DNA of 64,000 bases from Cloacibacillus sp. An23 (GTDB lineage: Bacteria; Synergistota; Synergistia; Synergistales; Synergistaceae), in contig NZ_NFJQ01000008.1 of assembly GCF_002159945.1 (NCBI RefSeq), positions 62,001-126,000 on the forward strand, in the 5' to 3' direction. Position 1 is the stretch's first letter. Each line of letters starts with the position of its first letter. Below, piece after piece: positions 23,673 through 34,538 of the stretch. Below the pieces are notes generated by a model. The model was given only the letters and a program-made list of their open reading frames with translations. It ran no database searches and was not told where the DNA came from. The position numbers and the translations under genes were made by a program.

Positions 23673-25568
23673 ATGAATCTGTCGTATTTGTTCCGGGCGA
23701 TGCCTTTGCCCGTTATTGCCATTACACTTCCGTTCGCAGGCGTTTTATTGATGGCCTGCGTCATGCTTTACGGACGCTTAGCGGCGCGTGGGCGCGGCAG
23801 GGGTATCCCTAAGATTTTGTATAAGCTTCCGTTCCTCGTCATATTGATCGCCGAGCTCGTCGTTTCATACCGTGTGTGGGCCGGCGCGGAGATGTCGGCC
23901 GCTCCGTTTTATTTTCTTTCTGACGGCGGCTGGCGGTCGGCCGCCGGTGGAAATTTTGACGGCGCGCGAGCCGCGCTTACGGTAGACGCTTTCGGCGCCG
24001 TCTCTTCGATGCTTATGAGCTTCGTCGCTTTCGTCGCGGGGCTGCGCGCGCTGTCCGACAAGCGCAATATTATCACGCCGCGCAAGGCTGCCTTTTTCCT
24101 GCTGACGTGCGCCGGGATACAGGGGATGTTTTACGCGAGCGGGCTTTCGGCCCTTTTCGTGTTCATGTTGGCGACGCAGGCCGGGGTGACCGGGCTTTAC
24201 AGCAATTTCGCGGTCGGCGAGCGAAGGCCGGGCGGCAAGCACGCGCTTTATTACGTCTCGCGCGTCCTGCTGCTCGTGATGTTTCTCGCGGGTGCGCTGA
24301 TGCTCAGGTCTGAGTACGGCACGGACAATATCTCCGCATTGGCGTCGCTAGTGAAGGGGACGCCTTCGTCGCTCGCGGCTTTCGTGCTGATGACTGTGCC
24401 GCTTTTGTATATTTTTTTCAAGCCGTCGCCCTATCTTCCCGACGCCTCCAAGATATGCTTTTTCGGCATCAGGACGCAGGCGTCGCTGTTCGCGGCTTTC
24501 CGCGTGATTTTCTCGCTTTACGGGCCGCTCGACGGCCTTCAGAAGGTCCCCGCGCTTTTTATAATGCTCGGCTTCGCGGCTATGCTGTCCGCGATAGTGT
24601 TTCAGAGCGCGGGCAGGTCTCCTGTTCATTTCATGGATTCGATGATTATGTACGTTAAAGGTATGGTCGTCGTAACGACCGGCATCGCCGTGAGCGGGAC
24701 GTTCAGCGCCGAGCGCGCCGCCCTTTACGGCGTGAGCGCGATGGAGTCGATGATAGCGCTGTGGCTGATTTTCCTTCCAGTGACGGCGGCTCTTTCCGTC
24801 GTTACGGTTTATCTGAAGCAGGAGTACGAGGGTTGTGAGCTGTGGCAGGAGGGGATGATGGCCGAGCGCGCTCCGCTTTCGCTTTTCGCACTTTTTGTAG
24901 TCGTCATGTCTCTCGCCGGGCTTCCGCCTTTTATCGGCTATACCTCTAAGCAGCTTTTGTTCCGTTCTGCAAATTTCCTGAATCCGCTGGTCGCTGTGGC
25001 TCTTTTCATGTTTACGGTGTTTATGCTGATGATCGGGCTGCGTTTCCTCGCGTCGCTTGCGCTTGTCCGAAAGCCACTGAAGAGCGAGTTCCATTTCGCG
25101 GGGGAGTCTACGGTGGCTTTTCCTCTGTTTTTCCTGCTTATGCTCTTCGCTGCGGCTTCCGCCGTCCCCGGATATGTTTTTGAAAAAATGGTCTCTCCGG
25201 CCGCCGCTGCTCTGATAAACCGTACCGTACCGGCCGGAGCCGCCATGCCGGACGCCGGCCGGTACGCGATGATGCTGCGTATATCGACTGGTTTTTTCAC
25301 GTGGGACGTGTATAAATGGCTTCTGGTCTTTTTGATGGCGGCGGCTTGCGGCGCCGCGGCAGTGAGTCTGTGCGTCCGCCGCTCAGGCGGCGTCGTCTCT
25401 CCGGCGCGAGGCGAGAGGGCCGTCGCTTTTCCGATGTTTCCTTCGGAGCGGTTTATCGCCGAGGTCGCCGCGTCGTGTTTCCGTCCATGGCGCCGGGCTG
25501 CCGCCTCCGGGCTGTGCGGCATCGCGGCTCTTGTTCTGCTTTTCGCCGCGGCTGTGTTCGTAAGGTGA
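23673..25568 (+). CDS. NuoL/HyfB/MrpD-like proton-conducting membrane subunit
   Basis: A 631-residue protein with about 14-16 membrane segments. It belongs to the complex I antiporter-like family (PF00361): AAFFLLTCAGIQGMFYASGLSALFVFML matches the conserved helix with its polar residues, and AGLPPFIGYTSKQLL matches the late GLPPxxGFxxK motif including the key lysine. The ATG at 23673 follows AAAGGTGA. The next gene is NuoH-like, but no hydrophilic complex I or hydrogenase subunit lies beside them. It could serve a membrane-bound hydrogenase, an Mrp antiporter or an Rnf-like machine (unknown). Confidence 0.78.
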   Translation: MNLSYLFRAMPLPVIAITLPFAGVLLMACVMLYGRLAARGRGRGIPKILYKLPFLVILIAELVVSYRVWAGAEMSAAPFYFLSDGGWRSAAGGNFDGARAALTVDAFGAVSSMLMSFVAFVAGLRALSDKRNIITPRKAAFFLLTCAGIQGMFYASGLSALFVFMLATQAGVTGLYSNFAVGERRPGGKHALYYVSRVLLLVMFLAGALMLRSEYGTDNISALASLVKGTPSSLAAFVLMTVPLLYIFFKPSPYLPDASKICFFGIRTQASLFAAFRVIFSLYGPLDGLQKVPALFIMLGFAAMLSAIVFQSAGRSPVHFMDSMIMYVKGMVVVTTGIAVSGTFSAERAALYGVSAMESMIALWLIFLPVTAALSVVTVYLKQEYEGCELWQEGMMAERAPLSLFALFVVVMSLAGLPPFIGYTSKQLLFRSANFLNPLVAVALFMFTVFMLMIGLRFLASLALVRKPLKSEFHFAGESTVAFPLFFLLMLFAAASAVPGYVFEKMVSPAAAALINRTVPAGAAMPDAGRYAMMLRISTGFFTWDVYKWLLVFLMAAACGAAAVSLCVRRSGGVVSPARGERAVAFPMFPSERFIAEVAASCFRPWRRAAASGLCGIAALVLLFAAAVFVR

Positions 25569-25574
25569 TTTGAT

Positions 25575-26591
25575 ATGACTGCAGATATTTTCTCTTCGCT
25601 TTTCCGTTATTTCAACGCGTGGCTGCTGATTTGTTTCGCCGTTGCAGCCGCCGTCGTCTCCGAAAAGATATATTTCAGATTCTTTGCGGCTTTAGCTAAA
25701 AGGAGCGGTGCGGCGGACGTTCCGTCCGTGAGTTTCGCGGGATTTTTCAGGAGGCCGGCGGTTCTTCCGGGCGGCGCGCGCTCGAACGCTCCGCTGTACT
25801 GCCCGGTCCCGGCTTTCGCGGCGCTGATGACCGTATGGGCCTGTCTGCCGGTCTGCACGTATATACCGATAATCGACAACGGTGCGGATATGGTGCAGCT
25901 GGCGCAGTTCATGCTGCTTTCAGAGGTATTCGTGCTTATATCGCTGTATTCGACCGGATCGGGCGAGGCCCTTGAGACGGTGCGGGCCGAGATGAAGAAT
26001 ATGATCCGGTTTCTCCTGCCTTTTATGGCGGCCTGCGCGTCTATAGCGGCATACCTCATAAAGAACGGGCTCGACAGCGATCCGTTCAGCTTCAACTCTT
26101 TCTCTCTGTTTGGACAGATGCGCTCGATGTCGTGGCCTGGCGTCGCCGGCGTAGTCATTTTCGTAATCGCCGTGCTGAGCCAGACGCCGCAGCGCGGCGC
26201 GGAGTCGGGGACTCTGCTGCTTAAAGAGGACGAGCTTCCTGATTACGACGGCGCGCCGCGCGGTATTCTCCAGGTTTGGTCCGTGCTGCGGGCCTTTATA
26301 GTCATAGCCGCTGTAACGTACATCGTCTTCCCGAGCGACCTTATGGGAACCTTCGGCGAGTCTGCCGCGATCTCATGGCGAGGGCAGGCCGTCAATTTCG
26401 TCGTCTTCTGGATTTCCGTCGGCCTCATGAGGATTTGCGCAGTCCCTCTGTGCAGGCTGATATTGTCGCTGCTCGAGCGCCCGCTGCCGGCATACGCGCG
26501 CGGCTGCGTCGTTTATCTGCTTTCCGTCTGCGCCGTGCTGCTGCTTTGGTACGAGGGGATACTGCTTTCGATGGAGGCGGCGGCGTTTTAG
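25575..26591 (+). CDS. Membrane protein resembling NuoH/HyfC (complex I subunit 1-like)
   Basis: A 338-residue protein with about 8 hydrophobic segments, starting 7 bases after the NuoL-like gene, so surely in the same operon. The order of helices, the acidic cytoplasmic loop (LLLKEDELPDYDGAPRGILQ) and the segment STGSGEALETVRAEMKNMIRFLLPFMA recall HyfC/EchB (NuoH-type) proteins, which anchor peripheral hydrogenase arms. The similarity is distant and I would not insist on it; an unrelated membrane partner remains possible. Confidence 0.55.
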   Translation: MTADIFSSLFRYFNAWLLICFAVAAAVVSEKIYFRFFAALAKRSGAADVPSVSFAGFFRRPAVLPGGARSNAPLYCPVPAFAALMTVWACLPVCTYIPIIDNGADMVQLAQFMLLSEVFVLISLYSTGSGEALETVRAEMKNMIRFLLPFMAACASIAAYLIKNGLDSDPFSFNSFSLFGQMRSMSWPGVAGVVIFVIAVLSQTPQRGAESGTLLLKEDELPDYDGAPRGILQVWSVLRAFIVIAAVTYIVFPSDLMGTFGESAAISWRGQAVNFVVFWISVGLMRICAVPLCRLILSLLERPLPAYARGCVVYLLSVCAVLLLWYEGILLSMEAAAF

Positions 26592-26630
26592 CGTCTGGTT
26601 CGTCCGCTTCGGGTAAAGGAGGGCAAAGCT

Positions 26631-27578
26631 ATGGAAAAGGTCATGGTCGTATCGACCGGCGGCACGATAGTCTCGGTCGATAATGGCGGCGGCGCCGTGC
26701 CGGACGCCGGGGCCGCTGGCGCCGCCGTCGCCCGGGCGCTCGATTATCTGCGCGGCCGCGGCTTCGAGTGCGTGACCGCCTGGGCTTTCGGCGAGGCCGG
26801 CATCGACAGCTCGGACATGTCGCCGGACGAGTGGCTTGCGCTTTCGCGCGTCATAGTTGAAGGGCGTGACGCAGGGATAAAAAAATTCCTAGTCGTCCAC
26901 GGTACTGACACGATGGCATACAGCGCCGCGTGGCTTTCGCTTACCGTTTCCGGCGCGGCGGTCGTGCTGACCGGCAGCCAGAGAGTGCCGGCCGAGGATG
27001 GGTTCGACGGCGCGGACAATCTGCTCGGGGCGGCGAAGCTGCTCTGCGACACGGAACGCGGCGTCTTTATTTATTTTGCCTGCGAGAGCTTTCCGGGCGC
27101 TTACGTGCATAAAGAGGACTCGTCCGCGCTTTGCGCCTACGTCCGTACCGGCGGCGGAGTTTCGCCGTTTTTCGGATTGCCGCGTAATGCCGCGGACGCG
27201 TTGGAGACCGCGCGCAGGCTTGCCGTCGTTTACCTGCACCCAGCTTATTCAGGCGGCTTCCCGAAAAATGTGAAAATCATCATACTCTGCGGCTACGGCG
27301 CTGGGAATATGGCGCAGCGGCTGCACGGTGAGATCGAAGCGGCATACGGCGGAGCGGAGCGCCCGGTAATAATAGCGGCCAGCTCATGCGCGAAAGGCGA
27401 GAAAAATCCGGCGCGCTACGGCGGCGTCGGGATGGCGGCGCTCGCGGGGAAAAAATTCACGGTTTTCGGTCAGGGGAGCTATTCCCTTGAATTCTTAATT
27501 ACATTATCATATCTAGCGTTATTGAGCGACGCGGACGCGCCCGAAAAAATTCTGGCGCGCTGTCTTGAAAAATTTTAA
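26631..27578 (+). CDS. L-asparaginase
   Basis: A 315-residue type I/II asparaginase. The first threonine motif is VSTGGTIVS near residue 9 and the second [11 protein letters not shown] near residue 89, with [21 protein letters not shown] just after; these are the asparaginase signatures 1 and 2. No signal peptide, so cytosolic. It hydrolyses asparagine to aspartate and ammonia, in line with amino-acid fermentation. AAAGGAGG lies 7-8 bases before the ATG. glnS starts 22 bases after its stop. Confidence 0.9.
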   Translation: MEKVMVVSTGGTIVSVDNGGGAVPDAGAAGAAVARALDYLRGRGFECVTAWAFGEAGIDSSDMSPDEWLALSRVIVEGRDAGIKKFLVVHGTDTMAYSAAWLSLTVSGAAVVLTGSQRVPAEDGFDGADNLLGAAKLLCDTERGVFIYFACESFPGAYVHKEDSSALCAYVRTGGGVSPFFGLPRNAADALETARRLAVVYLHPAYSGGFPKNVKIIILCGYGAGNMAQRLHGEIEAAYGGAERPVIIAASSCAKGEKNPARYGGVGMAALAGKKFTVFGQGSYSLEFLITLSYLALLSDADAPEKILARCLEKF

Positions 27579-27600
27579 CGAACGGGTGGAGGCTGGATTT

Positions 27601-29280
27601 ATGGCTTCGGAAAACAAGAATCAGAACTTTATCGAAGAAATCATCTCTGCGGATCTGGAAAGCGGGCGCGTCAAGGAAGTAGTCACGCGCTTCCCTCCCG
27701 AACCGAACGGATACCTTCATATAGGTCATGCAAAGTCGATATGCCTTAACTTCGGAACGGCTAAGGAATTCGGCGGGCGCTGCAACCTGCGCTTCGACGA
27801 CACGAACCCGGCGAAAGAGGATACGGAGTACGTCGAGGCGATAATGGAGGACGTCCGCTGGCTCGGCTTCGAGTGGGCGGAGCTTCGCTACGCCTCCGAC
27901 TATTTCGGCCAATTCCACAAATGGGCGATAGACCTCATAAAAGCAGGCAAAGCCTACGTCGACGACCAGAGCGCCGAAGAGATACGCGCCAACCGAGGGA
28001 CTCTGACGAAGCCAGGCGTCGATTCCCCTTACAGGAACCGCAGCGTCGAGGAGAACCTCGACCTCTTCGCGCGCATGACGGCGGGCGAGTTCGAAGAGGG
28101 CAGCCACGTCCTCCGCGCGAAGATAGACATGTCGAGCAGCAACCTCAACATGCGCGACCCGGTCATCTATCGCATCCTGAAAAGGGAACATCACCGCACC
28201 GGCTCGAAGTGGTGCGTCTATCCCATGTACGACTTCGCCCACGGCTACGAGGACGCGATAGAGGGCGTCACGCATTCGATATGCACGCTCGAGTTCCAGG
28301 ACCACCGGCCGCTCTACGACTGGTTCATCGCGAATGCGGACGTGCCGAGCGTGCCTCACCAGTACGAGTTCGCGCGCCTCAACCTCACCTATACCGTCAT
28401 GAGCAAGCGCAAGCTGCTCGAGCTCGTGACGCTCGGCATCGTCGACGGATGGGACGACCCGCGCATGCCCACGGTCTGCGGCTTCCGCCGCCGCGGCTAC
28501 ACGGCTTCGTCGATACGCCGCTTCTGCCGCGAGATAGGCGTCGCGAAGGCCGACAGCCTCGTAGAGATAGAGCTGATGCAGCACTGCCTGCGCGAGGAGC
28601 TCAACAAGACGGCGCTCCGCGGCATGGCGGTGCTAGACCCCGTGAAGGCCGTCATCGAGAACTGGCCCGAGGGCTTCGTAGACGAGCTCGACGCGGAGAA
28701 CAACCCCGAGGACGCGTCGGCGGGCAGCCGCAAAATCAAAATAGGCAGAGAAATCTACATCGAGCGCGGCGACTTCATGGAGGAGCCGGTCAAGGGCTTC
28801 TTCCGCCTCTCGCCCGGCAAGGAGGTGCGCCTCAAGCACGCCTATCTGATAACATGCACCGGCTTTGAAAAAGACGCGGACGGCAGAATAACCGAAATAC
28901 GCTGCACCGCGGACATGGACAGCCGCGGCGGCGACGCGCCCGACGGACGCAGGGTCAAAGGCACGCTGCACTGGGTGTGGGCCGGAGACGCGGTGCCCGC
29001 GAAGGTCAACCTCTACGGCAACCTCTTCACGCTGCGCAACATGAACGACATGGAAGATGGCAAAGACTACAAGGACTACCTCAACCCAGACTCGCTGCGC
29101 GTCGCGGAAGGCGCTCTCGTCGAGCCGTCGCTCGCGAAGGCCGCGCCGCTCGACAAGTTCCAGTTCCTGCGCCACGGCTATTTCTGTGCCGACACCACGA
29201 CGACGCCGGAAAAGCCGGTTTTCAACCTCACAGTCTCGCTCAAGGACTCATGGGGCAAGGAGCAGAAGAAGCAGGGATAA
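27601..29280 (+). CDS. glnS: Glutaminyl-tRNA synthetase
   Basis: A 559-residue class I synthetase. The HIGH motif is in [16 protein letters not shown] near residue 35 and the KMSKS equivalent is VMSKRKLL near residue 265. The block [17 protein letters not shown] and the anticodon-binding beta-barrel domain after residue 335 are typical. The ATG at 27601 is preceded by GGTGGAGG; the longer upstream frame has no support. It charges tRNA-Gln directly. Confidence 0.96.
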   Translation: MASENKNQNFIEEIISADLESGRVKEVVTRFPPEPNGYLHIGHAKSICLNFGTAKEFGGRCNLRFDDTNPAKEDTEYVEAIMEDVRWLGFEWAELRYASDYFGQFHKWAIDLIKAGKAYVDDQSAEEIRANRGTLTKPGVDSPYRNRSVEENLDLFARMTAGEFEEGSHVLRAKIDMSSSNLNMRDPVIYRILKREHHRTGSKWCVYPMYDFAHGYEDAIEGVTHSICTLEFQDHRPLYDWFIANADVPSVPHQYEFARLNLTYTVMSKRKLLELVTLGIVDGWDDPRMPTVCGFRRRGYTASSIRRFCREIGVAKADSLVEIELMQHCLREELNKTALRGMAVLDPVKAVIENWPEGFVDELDAENNPEDASAGSRKIKIGREIYIERGDFMEEPVKGFFRLSPGKEVRLKHAYLITCTGFEKDADGRITEIRCTADMDSRGGDAPDGRRVKGTLHWVWAGDAVPAKVNLYGNLFTLRNMNDMEDGKDYKDYLNPDSLRVAEGALVEPSLAKAAPLDKFQFLRHGYFCADTTTTPEKPVFNLTVSLKDSWGKEQKKQG

Positions 29281-29456
29281 TTTTGTAACTTCGCATAAAA
29301 GCGCAGCGCGCCCGTTACGCATGGGAGCGCCGCGCTTTTTGTATGATTTCCGCATTTTTATGAAAAGAGGCCGAAGCCGTGCCGTCCTTATGCGCGGCGG
29401 GCTGCCGGGATGCGCTGCGGCGCTCGGGCGTGCCCCATGGGATTTTTATAAAATAA

Positions 29457-29487
29457 CGGCGCGTCCGTCGGCTTCACGGACGCGCCG
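29457..29487 (-). terminator. Terminator downstream of glutaminase
   Basis: CGGCGCGTCCGT (29457-29468) and ACGGACGCGCCG (29476-29487) form a perfect 12-bp stem with a 7-base loop. On the minus strand a T-rich stretch (TTATTTTATAAAAA) follows, so it should end the glutaminase transcript. Confidence 0.8.
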
Positions 29488-29514
29488 CCGCTTTATATCC
29501 CTTCGGCGGTTTTC

Positions 29515-30444
29515 CTAAAATCCGCGCAGGTTCAGCCTTTCCGACAGAAGTTCGAGCGCCCTCATGCCCGCGAGGGAATTCCCTTTCGCGTCGAGCGCGG
29601 GCGAGAAAACGCCGATCCCCATGCGTCCCGGCACGACGGCGAGGATTCCTCCCGAGACGCCGCTCTTGCCGGGAAGTCCTACGCGCACGGCGAACTCTCC
29701 CGAGCCGTTGTAAAGTCCGCAGGCGCTCATGAGCCCAGTGACCGTGTGTACGGTCTCGCGCTTCACGAGCCTGCGCCCCGTAGCCTGCGAAACGCCGCCC
29801 GACGCGAGCATCGCGCCGATCATCGCGAGGCCGCCGCTCGTGCAGCGGATGCTGCACAGCTTGAAGTAGAAGTCCAGTATTGCTTCGACGTCTCCGTGGA
29901 GCAGTCCGACGCTCTTCATGAAGTAGGCGAGCGCGCGGTTGCGGTCGGCGCTGCGCTTTTCGGAAGCGCAGACCTTTTCGTCGAAGCCGTCCTCGCGTCC
30001 CGTAATGTCCCTGAAAAACGCGAGCAGCCTGTCCGCCGAGCCGTCGCGGTAGGCTGTGTGGATGAGCGAGCAGACCGCGATGGCTCCGGCGTTCATGAAC
30101 GGGTTCGACGGCTTTGACGAGGTCATCTCTATGCGCATGAGCGAGTTGAACGAGTCGGCGCTCGGCTCCATGCCGACGTGGCGGAATACGTTGTCCGCGC
30201 CGAAGTGTTCGACCGCGAAGGCGAGCGCTAGGATCTTCGAGACCGACTGCATCGTGAAGAAACGCTCCGTGTCGCCCGTCTCAACCGCGTTGCCGCCTAC
30301 CGGCAGGCAGCTCAGCGCGAAGAGCTCCGCCGGCATGAGCGCCAGCTCCGGTATGTAGTCCGCGGGCTTTCCGTCCGCGGACATCACGCGCGCAACGTCC
30401 ATGATATTGTCGAGAAGTTCCCTGTTCAAAGCGTGCTCTTCCAT
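29515..30444 (-). CDS. glsA: Glutaminase (GlsA family)
   Basis: A 309-residue serine-dependent glutaminase, the usual length. The catalytic S-x-x-K is MQSVSKI near residue 65, with [23 protein letters not shown] and [17 protein letters not shown] as further family blocks. It converts glutamine to glutamate and ammonia in the cytosol. I chose the ATG at 30444, with GAGAAAGGGG upstream; a longer frame reaches 30720 but lies outside the family. It diverges from gyrA. Confidence 0.94.
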   Translation of the reverse strand: MEEHALNRELLDNIMDVARVMSADGKPADYIPELALMPAELFALSCLPVGGNAVETGDTERFFTMQSVSKILALAFAVEHFGADNVFRHVGMEPSADSFNSLMRIEMTSSKPSNPFMNAGAIAVCSLIHTAYRDGSADRLLAFFRDITGREDGFDEKVCASEKRSADRNRALAYFMKSVGLLHGDVEAILDFYFKLCSIRCTSGGLAMIGAMLASGGVSQATGRRLVKRETVHTVTGLMSACGLYNGSGEFAVRVGLPGKSGVSGGILAVVPGRMGIGVFSPALDAKGNSLAGMRALELLSERLNLRGF

Positions 30445-30550
30445 CGCCGAAGCGCCCCTTTCTCCGTATCGCGTTTTGTTCGTGAAACGCCAATATTGTA
30501 GCAGAGACGCGGCGCGCCGTTCAAATCCGGCGCTCATGCGTAAGCGCCGC

Positions 30551-30565
30551 CTTTTTGGTATAATA
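30551..30565 (+). promoter_or_regulatory. Extended -10 promoter of gyrA
   Basis: TGGTATAAT is an extended -10 element (TATAAT at 30559-30564), about 80 bases before the gyrA start. No good -35 box is seen. Confidence 0.5.
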
Positions 30566-30643
30566 AGAAGGTGGAATAAAACGCGGCGTATAAGCCGCTT
30601 TATTTTTGAAATGTTCCGCTTATCTGCGCTCGGAGGTAAATAT

Positions 30644-33097
30644 ATGGACCACAATTCAAAGCAGAGCAACTTGTTTGAGATAAACAAAGTCATTACGCTC
30701 CCGCTCGAAGAGGAAATCAAACAAAGCTATCTGAACTACGCGATGAGCGTCATTGTCGGTCGTGCGCTGCCAGACGCGCGCGACGGGCTGAAGCCCGTGC
30801 AGCGCCGCATACTCTACGCGATGATGGAGCTCGGCGTGCGCCACAACCAGCCCTTCAAGAAGTCGGCGCGTATCGTCGGAGAGACGATGGGTAAGTACCA
30901 TCCGCACGGCGACGCGGCGATATACGACACGATGGCGCGCCTTTCGCAGGATTTCAGCATGCGCTACACGCTCGTGGACGGTCAGGGAAACTTCGGCTCT
31001 ATCGACGGAGACCCGCCGGCGGCCATGCGTTACACCGAGGCGAGGCTTCACGCGCTCGGCGAGGAGATGCTCGCCGACATCAACGAAGACACCATAGACT
31101 GGGGGCCGAACTTCGACGAGTCGCTGCAGGAGCCGCTCGTGCTCCCGTCGCGCATTCCTAATCTGCTCGTCAACGGCAGCACCGGCATCGCCGTCGGAAT
31201 GGCGACGAACATGCCGCCGCACAACCTCGGCGAGGCGATAGACGTCTGCTGCGCGGTGCTCGACGACCCGGACGTCGAACTTGGCGAGCTGATGAACCTC
31301 ATGCCGGGGCCCGACTTCCCGACCGGCGGAGTCATCCTCGGGCGCGACGGCATAATAGACGCCTACCGCACCGGCCGCGGAAAGATAATAGTACGCGGGC
31401 GTGTCGAGATAGAGGAGCCCAAGAAGGGCAAGCGCGCGATAATAATCACCGAGATACCTTATATGGTCAACAAGACCAACTTTATAGAGACGATAGCGAA
31501 GGGCGCGCAGACCGGCATAATCGACGGGATTTCCGACCTGCGCGACGAATCCGACAGGAACGGGATGCGCATAGTCGTCGAGCTCCAGCGCGACGCGGAC
31601 CCGAACCTCGTGCTGCGCCAGCTCTATTCGCGCACGCAGCTCCAGACGACCTTCGGCGTTATAAACCTCGCCATTGTAGACGGCGGCACGAAAGAGCTGC
31701 CGCTCAAGGAGATGGTGCTGATATTCCTCAACCACCGCCGCGAGGTGGTGCGCCGGAGGACGGAGTTCCGTCTGCGCAAGGCCGAGGACAGGCGTCATAT
31801 CGTCGAAGGGCTGCTCCGCGCGCTCGACGCGATAGACCGCGTAATAGCGATAATCAGGGGCTCCGACACGGCGCAGACGGCGCGCGAGAGACTCATGTCA
31901 GAACTTGAATTCAGCGAGATACAGGCGCAGGCCATACTCGACATGAGGCTCCAGCGCCTGACGGGCCTCGAACGCGAAAAGCTCGACGCCGAGCTGGCCC
32001 AGCTCCTGATGGACATCGAACGCTACCACAGCATACTTTCGAGCCGCGTCGTGCTTGACTCGGTCGTGAAGAGCGAGCTGCTTGAAGTCAAGACTGCATA
32101 TAACGACAAGCGCCGCACCGACATAGAGAACAGCGTCGAAGAGGTCGCCGCCGAGGACCTGATTCCCGAAGAGGACATAGTCGTCGCCCTTACGCGCGAC
32201 GGCTACATCCGCCGTATGCCGCTCCAGGACTACCGCGTTCAGCAGCGCGGCGGCAAGGGCGTAAAGGGCGTCGCGACGAAGGCCGAGGACGAGATAGCGA
32301 TAATCGCGACCACGACGACGCACAAGACGCTTTACCTGTTCACAAACCGTGGGCGCGTCTTCGGCGTGCGCGGCTTCTCCCTGCCGGAGCCTAAGACCGG
32401 CAAGGGCAAGCTCATAGGCACTATAGTCACGCTCGAAAAGGACGAGCGCGTCGTCGCGATGAAGGACAGCGCGCTCGAGGGCGCGAAGTTCGTATTCTTC
32501 GTTACGAAACTCGGCACGGCGAAGCGGCTTCCCGTGACGGAGCTCGACGGACTGACGAGGGCGGGCCGCCGCGTGCTCGGCATAGCGGACGACGACGACA
32601 TAGCGCGCGTGCGCGTGACGAGCGGCAGCGACGACCTTCTGCTCACGACCGCGATGGGGCAGACTCTTCGCGTCAACGAGGACGAATTCCGCCCGCTGGG
32701 CCGCCAGGCGCAGGGCGTGCGCGGCATAAGGCTCGACGACGGCGACACCGTGGTCGGCTGCGACGTGGTGTCCGACGGCCGCGAGGTGCTCTTCATCAGC
32801 GAACGCGGCATCGGAAAACGCACCGCCTACGACGAATTCACGCAGCACCACCGCGCCGGATACGGAGTCCGCGCGATGAAGCTGTCGGAAAAAACCGGCA
32901 ACCTAGTCGGCGCGTGGGGCGTGCAGGAGGACGAGGACATCATCGTCATAACCAGCCGAGGGCGCATGGTGCGTATCGTGGCCAAGGAAATATCGACGCT
33001 GAGCCGCTCCGCGACCGGCTACACGATAGTGAGCCTCGACGAAGGCGACACCGTCGCCGACATCAGCATCGTCCGCAAGGACGAGAGCGGAGACTAA
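30644..33097 (+). CDS. gyrA: DNA gyrase subunit A
   Basis: An 817-residue GyrA. The N-terminal block is [33 protein letters not shown]; the catalytic tyrosine is Tyr130 in RYTEARL; six C-terminal beta-pinwheel repeats follow residue 500. The GyrA-box appears as QRGGKGVKG near residue 535, which separates it from ParC. The start at 30644 follows CGGAGG. At the position of E. coli Ser83 it has Ala91 (GDAAIYD), with Asp95 kept. psd begins 1 base after the stop. Confidence 0.96.
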   Translation: MDHNSKQSNLFEINKVITLPLEEEIKQSYLNYAMSVIVGRALPDARDGLKPVQRRILYAMMELGVRHNQPFKKSARIVGETMGKYHPHGDAAIYDTMARLSQDFSMRYTLVDGQGNFGSIDGDPPAAMRYTEARLHALGEEMLADINEDTIDWGPNFDESLQEPLVLPSRIPNLLVNGSTGIAVGMATNMPPHNLGEAIDVCCAVLDDPDVELGELMNLMPGPDFPTGGVILGRDGIIDAYRTGRGKIIVRGRVEIEEPKKGKRAIIITEIPYMVNKTNFIETIAKGAQTGIIDGISDLRDESDRNGMRIVVELQRDADPNLVLRQLYSRTQLQTTFGVINLAIVDGGTKELPLKEMVLIFLNHRREVVRRRTEFRLRKAEDRRHIVEGLLRALDAIDRVIAIIRGSDTAQTARERLMSELEFSEIQAQAILDMRLQRLTGLEREKLDAELAQLLMDIERYHSILSSRVVLDSVVKSELLEVKTAYNDKRRTDIENSVEEVAAEDLIPEEDIVVALTRDGYIRRMPLQDYRVQQRGGKGVKGVATKAEDEIAIIATTTTHKTLYLFTNRGRVFGVRGFSLPEPKTGKGKLIGTIVTLEKDERVVAMKDSALEGAKFVFFVTKLGTAKRLPVTELDGLTRAGRRVLGIADDDDIARVRVTSGSDDLLLTTAMGQTLRVNEDEFRPLGRQAQGVRGIRLDDGDTVVGCDVVSDGREVLFISERGIGKRTAYDEFTQHHRAGYGVRAMKLSEKTGNLVGAWGVQEDEDIIVITSRGRMVRIVAKEISTLSRSATGYTIVSLDEGDTVADISIVRKDESGD

Positions 33098-33098
33098 A

Positions 33099-33728
33099 GT
33101 GAAGATCGCGCGCGACGGCTGGCCGACGATAGCCGCGCTTGTGCTCATGACGGCCGCGGGGTGGTACGTATCGCCGTGGATAAGCCTGTGCCTCTGCGTA
33201 TTGCTCGCCTTCGTCTGCTGGTTTTTCCGAGACCCGGAGCGCGAGCCGGAGCGCCCGCTGAACGACGGCGACTTTTTAAGCCCGGCGGACGGCGCCGTCG
33301 TCGAGATTGAGGACTCCGAGCACGAGTACACCGGCAAGGCCGTTAAGATAGGCATATTTATGAACGGCTTCAACGTCCACGTCAACCGTTTCCCCGTGAC
33401 GGGCACGGTCGGCTACGCGAAGTACGTTCCGGGGAAAAAATGGTTCGCGATAGCGCCCAAGGCTTCGGAGATAAACGAACGCTTCTACGTCGGAGCGGAG
33501 TCCGAATACGGGCGCTTCGTGCTTACGCAGATCGCAGGCATAATGGCGCGCCGCATAGCTCCGCGCGTGAAAGTGGGCGACGTTGTGCGCGGCGGCGAAA
33601 GATATGGTATGATAAAGCTTGGATCAAAGGTGGATATCTATCTTCCGCCTGCGATAATTCCCAACGTAAAACTCGGAGACAAGGTATTCGCCGGACGTAC
33701 CATAATAGGAGTGAAAAAAAATGCGTAA
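33099..33728 (+). CDS. psd: Phosphatidylserine decarboxylase (short, PSD-A type)
   Basis: A 209-residue proenzyme starting at GTG 33099. Two hydrophobic stretches anchor the N-terminus (LVLMTAAGWYV, LCLCVLLAFVCWFF). FLSPADGAVVEIED and FMNGFNVHVNRFPVTG are family blocks, and the self-cleavage site is the Gly-Ser pair in IKLGSKVDIYLP (Ser near residue 177), which would yield the pyruvoyl subunit. It makes phosphatidylethanolamine from the product of pssA, whose start overlaps its last 8 bases. Confidence 0.93.
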   Translation: MKIARDGWPTIAALVLMTAAGWYVSPWISLCLCVLLAFVCWFFRDPEREPERPLNDGDFLSPADGAVVEIEDSEHEYTGKAVKIGIFMNGFNVHVNRFPVTGTVGYAKYVPGKKWFAIAPKASEINERFYVGAESEYGRFVLTQIAGIMARRIAPRVKVGDVVRGGERYGMIKLGSKVDIYLPPAIIPNVKLGDKVFAGRTIIGVKKNA

Positions 33729-34461
33729 GCACAGGCAAGTCAGAAATATACCGTTCAGGATGATAATCCCGAACATGATAACAAGCGGCAGCGTATTCTG
33801 CGGCGTTTCCGCGATAATACTCACGTCGCACGGACGTCTCGTCCCGGCCGCTCTGCTTATATGCTTCGCGGCCTTCTTCGACGTTATGGACGGCCGCGTC
33901 GCGCGCAGCCTCGGCGGCGGCAGCCATTTCGGTGAGGAGCTCGACAGCCTGGCCGACGCTATAAGCTTCGGCGTCGCTCCGGCTTTTCTCGTCTACACCG
34001 CATATATAGGCCCGGAAAGCGGGGTATGGGGCCCGCTCTCCGCCTCCTTCTTCGCGCTCTGCGGCGTGCTGCGCCTCGCGCGTTTCAACGTCGCGCACGT
34101 GCCGACGGGCCCGTTCCAGGGGCTTCCGATACCGGCGGGCGGCCTTTCGCTCGCCTCGCTCGTCATGGCCGGCGCGCCGGTGACTCCGCTCGCCGCGATG
34201 TGCGCCATGTGCTTCGTCGGCGCGCTGATGGTCAGCTCCGTCCCCTACTGTAACACGAAGCGCCTCAGCAAACACAACGTCAACAAGGTCAAGCTTTACG
34301 GCATGACGACCTTCATCGTCCTCTGCTTCGTAGTTTTGCGTGAAAAGGCTTTCCTCGCCGTCGCTTTAATGTATATAATAAGCGGGTTGGTAAGATTCGA
34401 CGGCGCCGCGTGGATAATGCTCGACGCCGGAGACGAGCGTTCCGCCGAAGACAAAGAATAA
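33721..34461 (+). CDS. pssA: CDP-diacylglycerol-serine O-phosphatidyltransferase
   Basis: A 246-residue membrane enzyme of the CDP-alcohol phosphatidyltransferase family. The motif D-G-x2-A-R-x8-G-x3-D-x3-D is visible as DGRVARSLGGGSHFGEELDSLAD near residue 57. About seven hydrophobic segments follow. It makes phosphatidylserine, which the overlapping psd gene product decarboxylates. A terminator follows. Confidence 0.93.
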   Translation: MRKHRQVRNIPFRMIIPNMITSGSVFCGVSAIILTSHGRLVPAALLICFAAFFDVMDGRVARSLGGGSHFGEELDSLADAISFGVAPAFLVYTAYIGPESGVWGPLSASFFALCGVLRLARFNVAHVPTGPFQGLPIPAGGLSLASLVMAGAPVTPLAAMCAMCFVGALMVSSVPYCNTKRLSKHNVNKVKLYGMTTFIVLCFVVLREKAFLAVALMYIISGLVRFDGAAWIMLDAGDERSAEDKE

Positions 34462-34487
34462 CGGCAACAAGGCAAGGAGTTTTATAT

Positions 34488-34519
34488 CCCGGCTTCGCTC
34501 GCGAAGGCCGGGTTTTTTA
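34488..34519 (+). terminator. Terminator after psd-pssA
   Basis: CCCGGCTTCGC and GCGAAGGCCGGG pair with one bulge and a 2-base loop region, followed by TTTTTT. Confidence 0.85.
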
Positions 34520-34538
34520 TTTACAAGGAGGAGATTGA

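Noticed and set aside
29515-30720. A 401-residue version of glutaminase
   Set aside because: The first 92 codons lie outside the family and overlap the gyrA promoter; ATG 30444 has a good ribosome site and gives the usual 309 residues.
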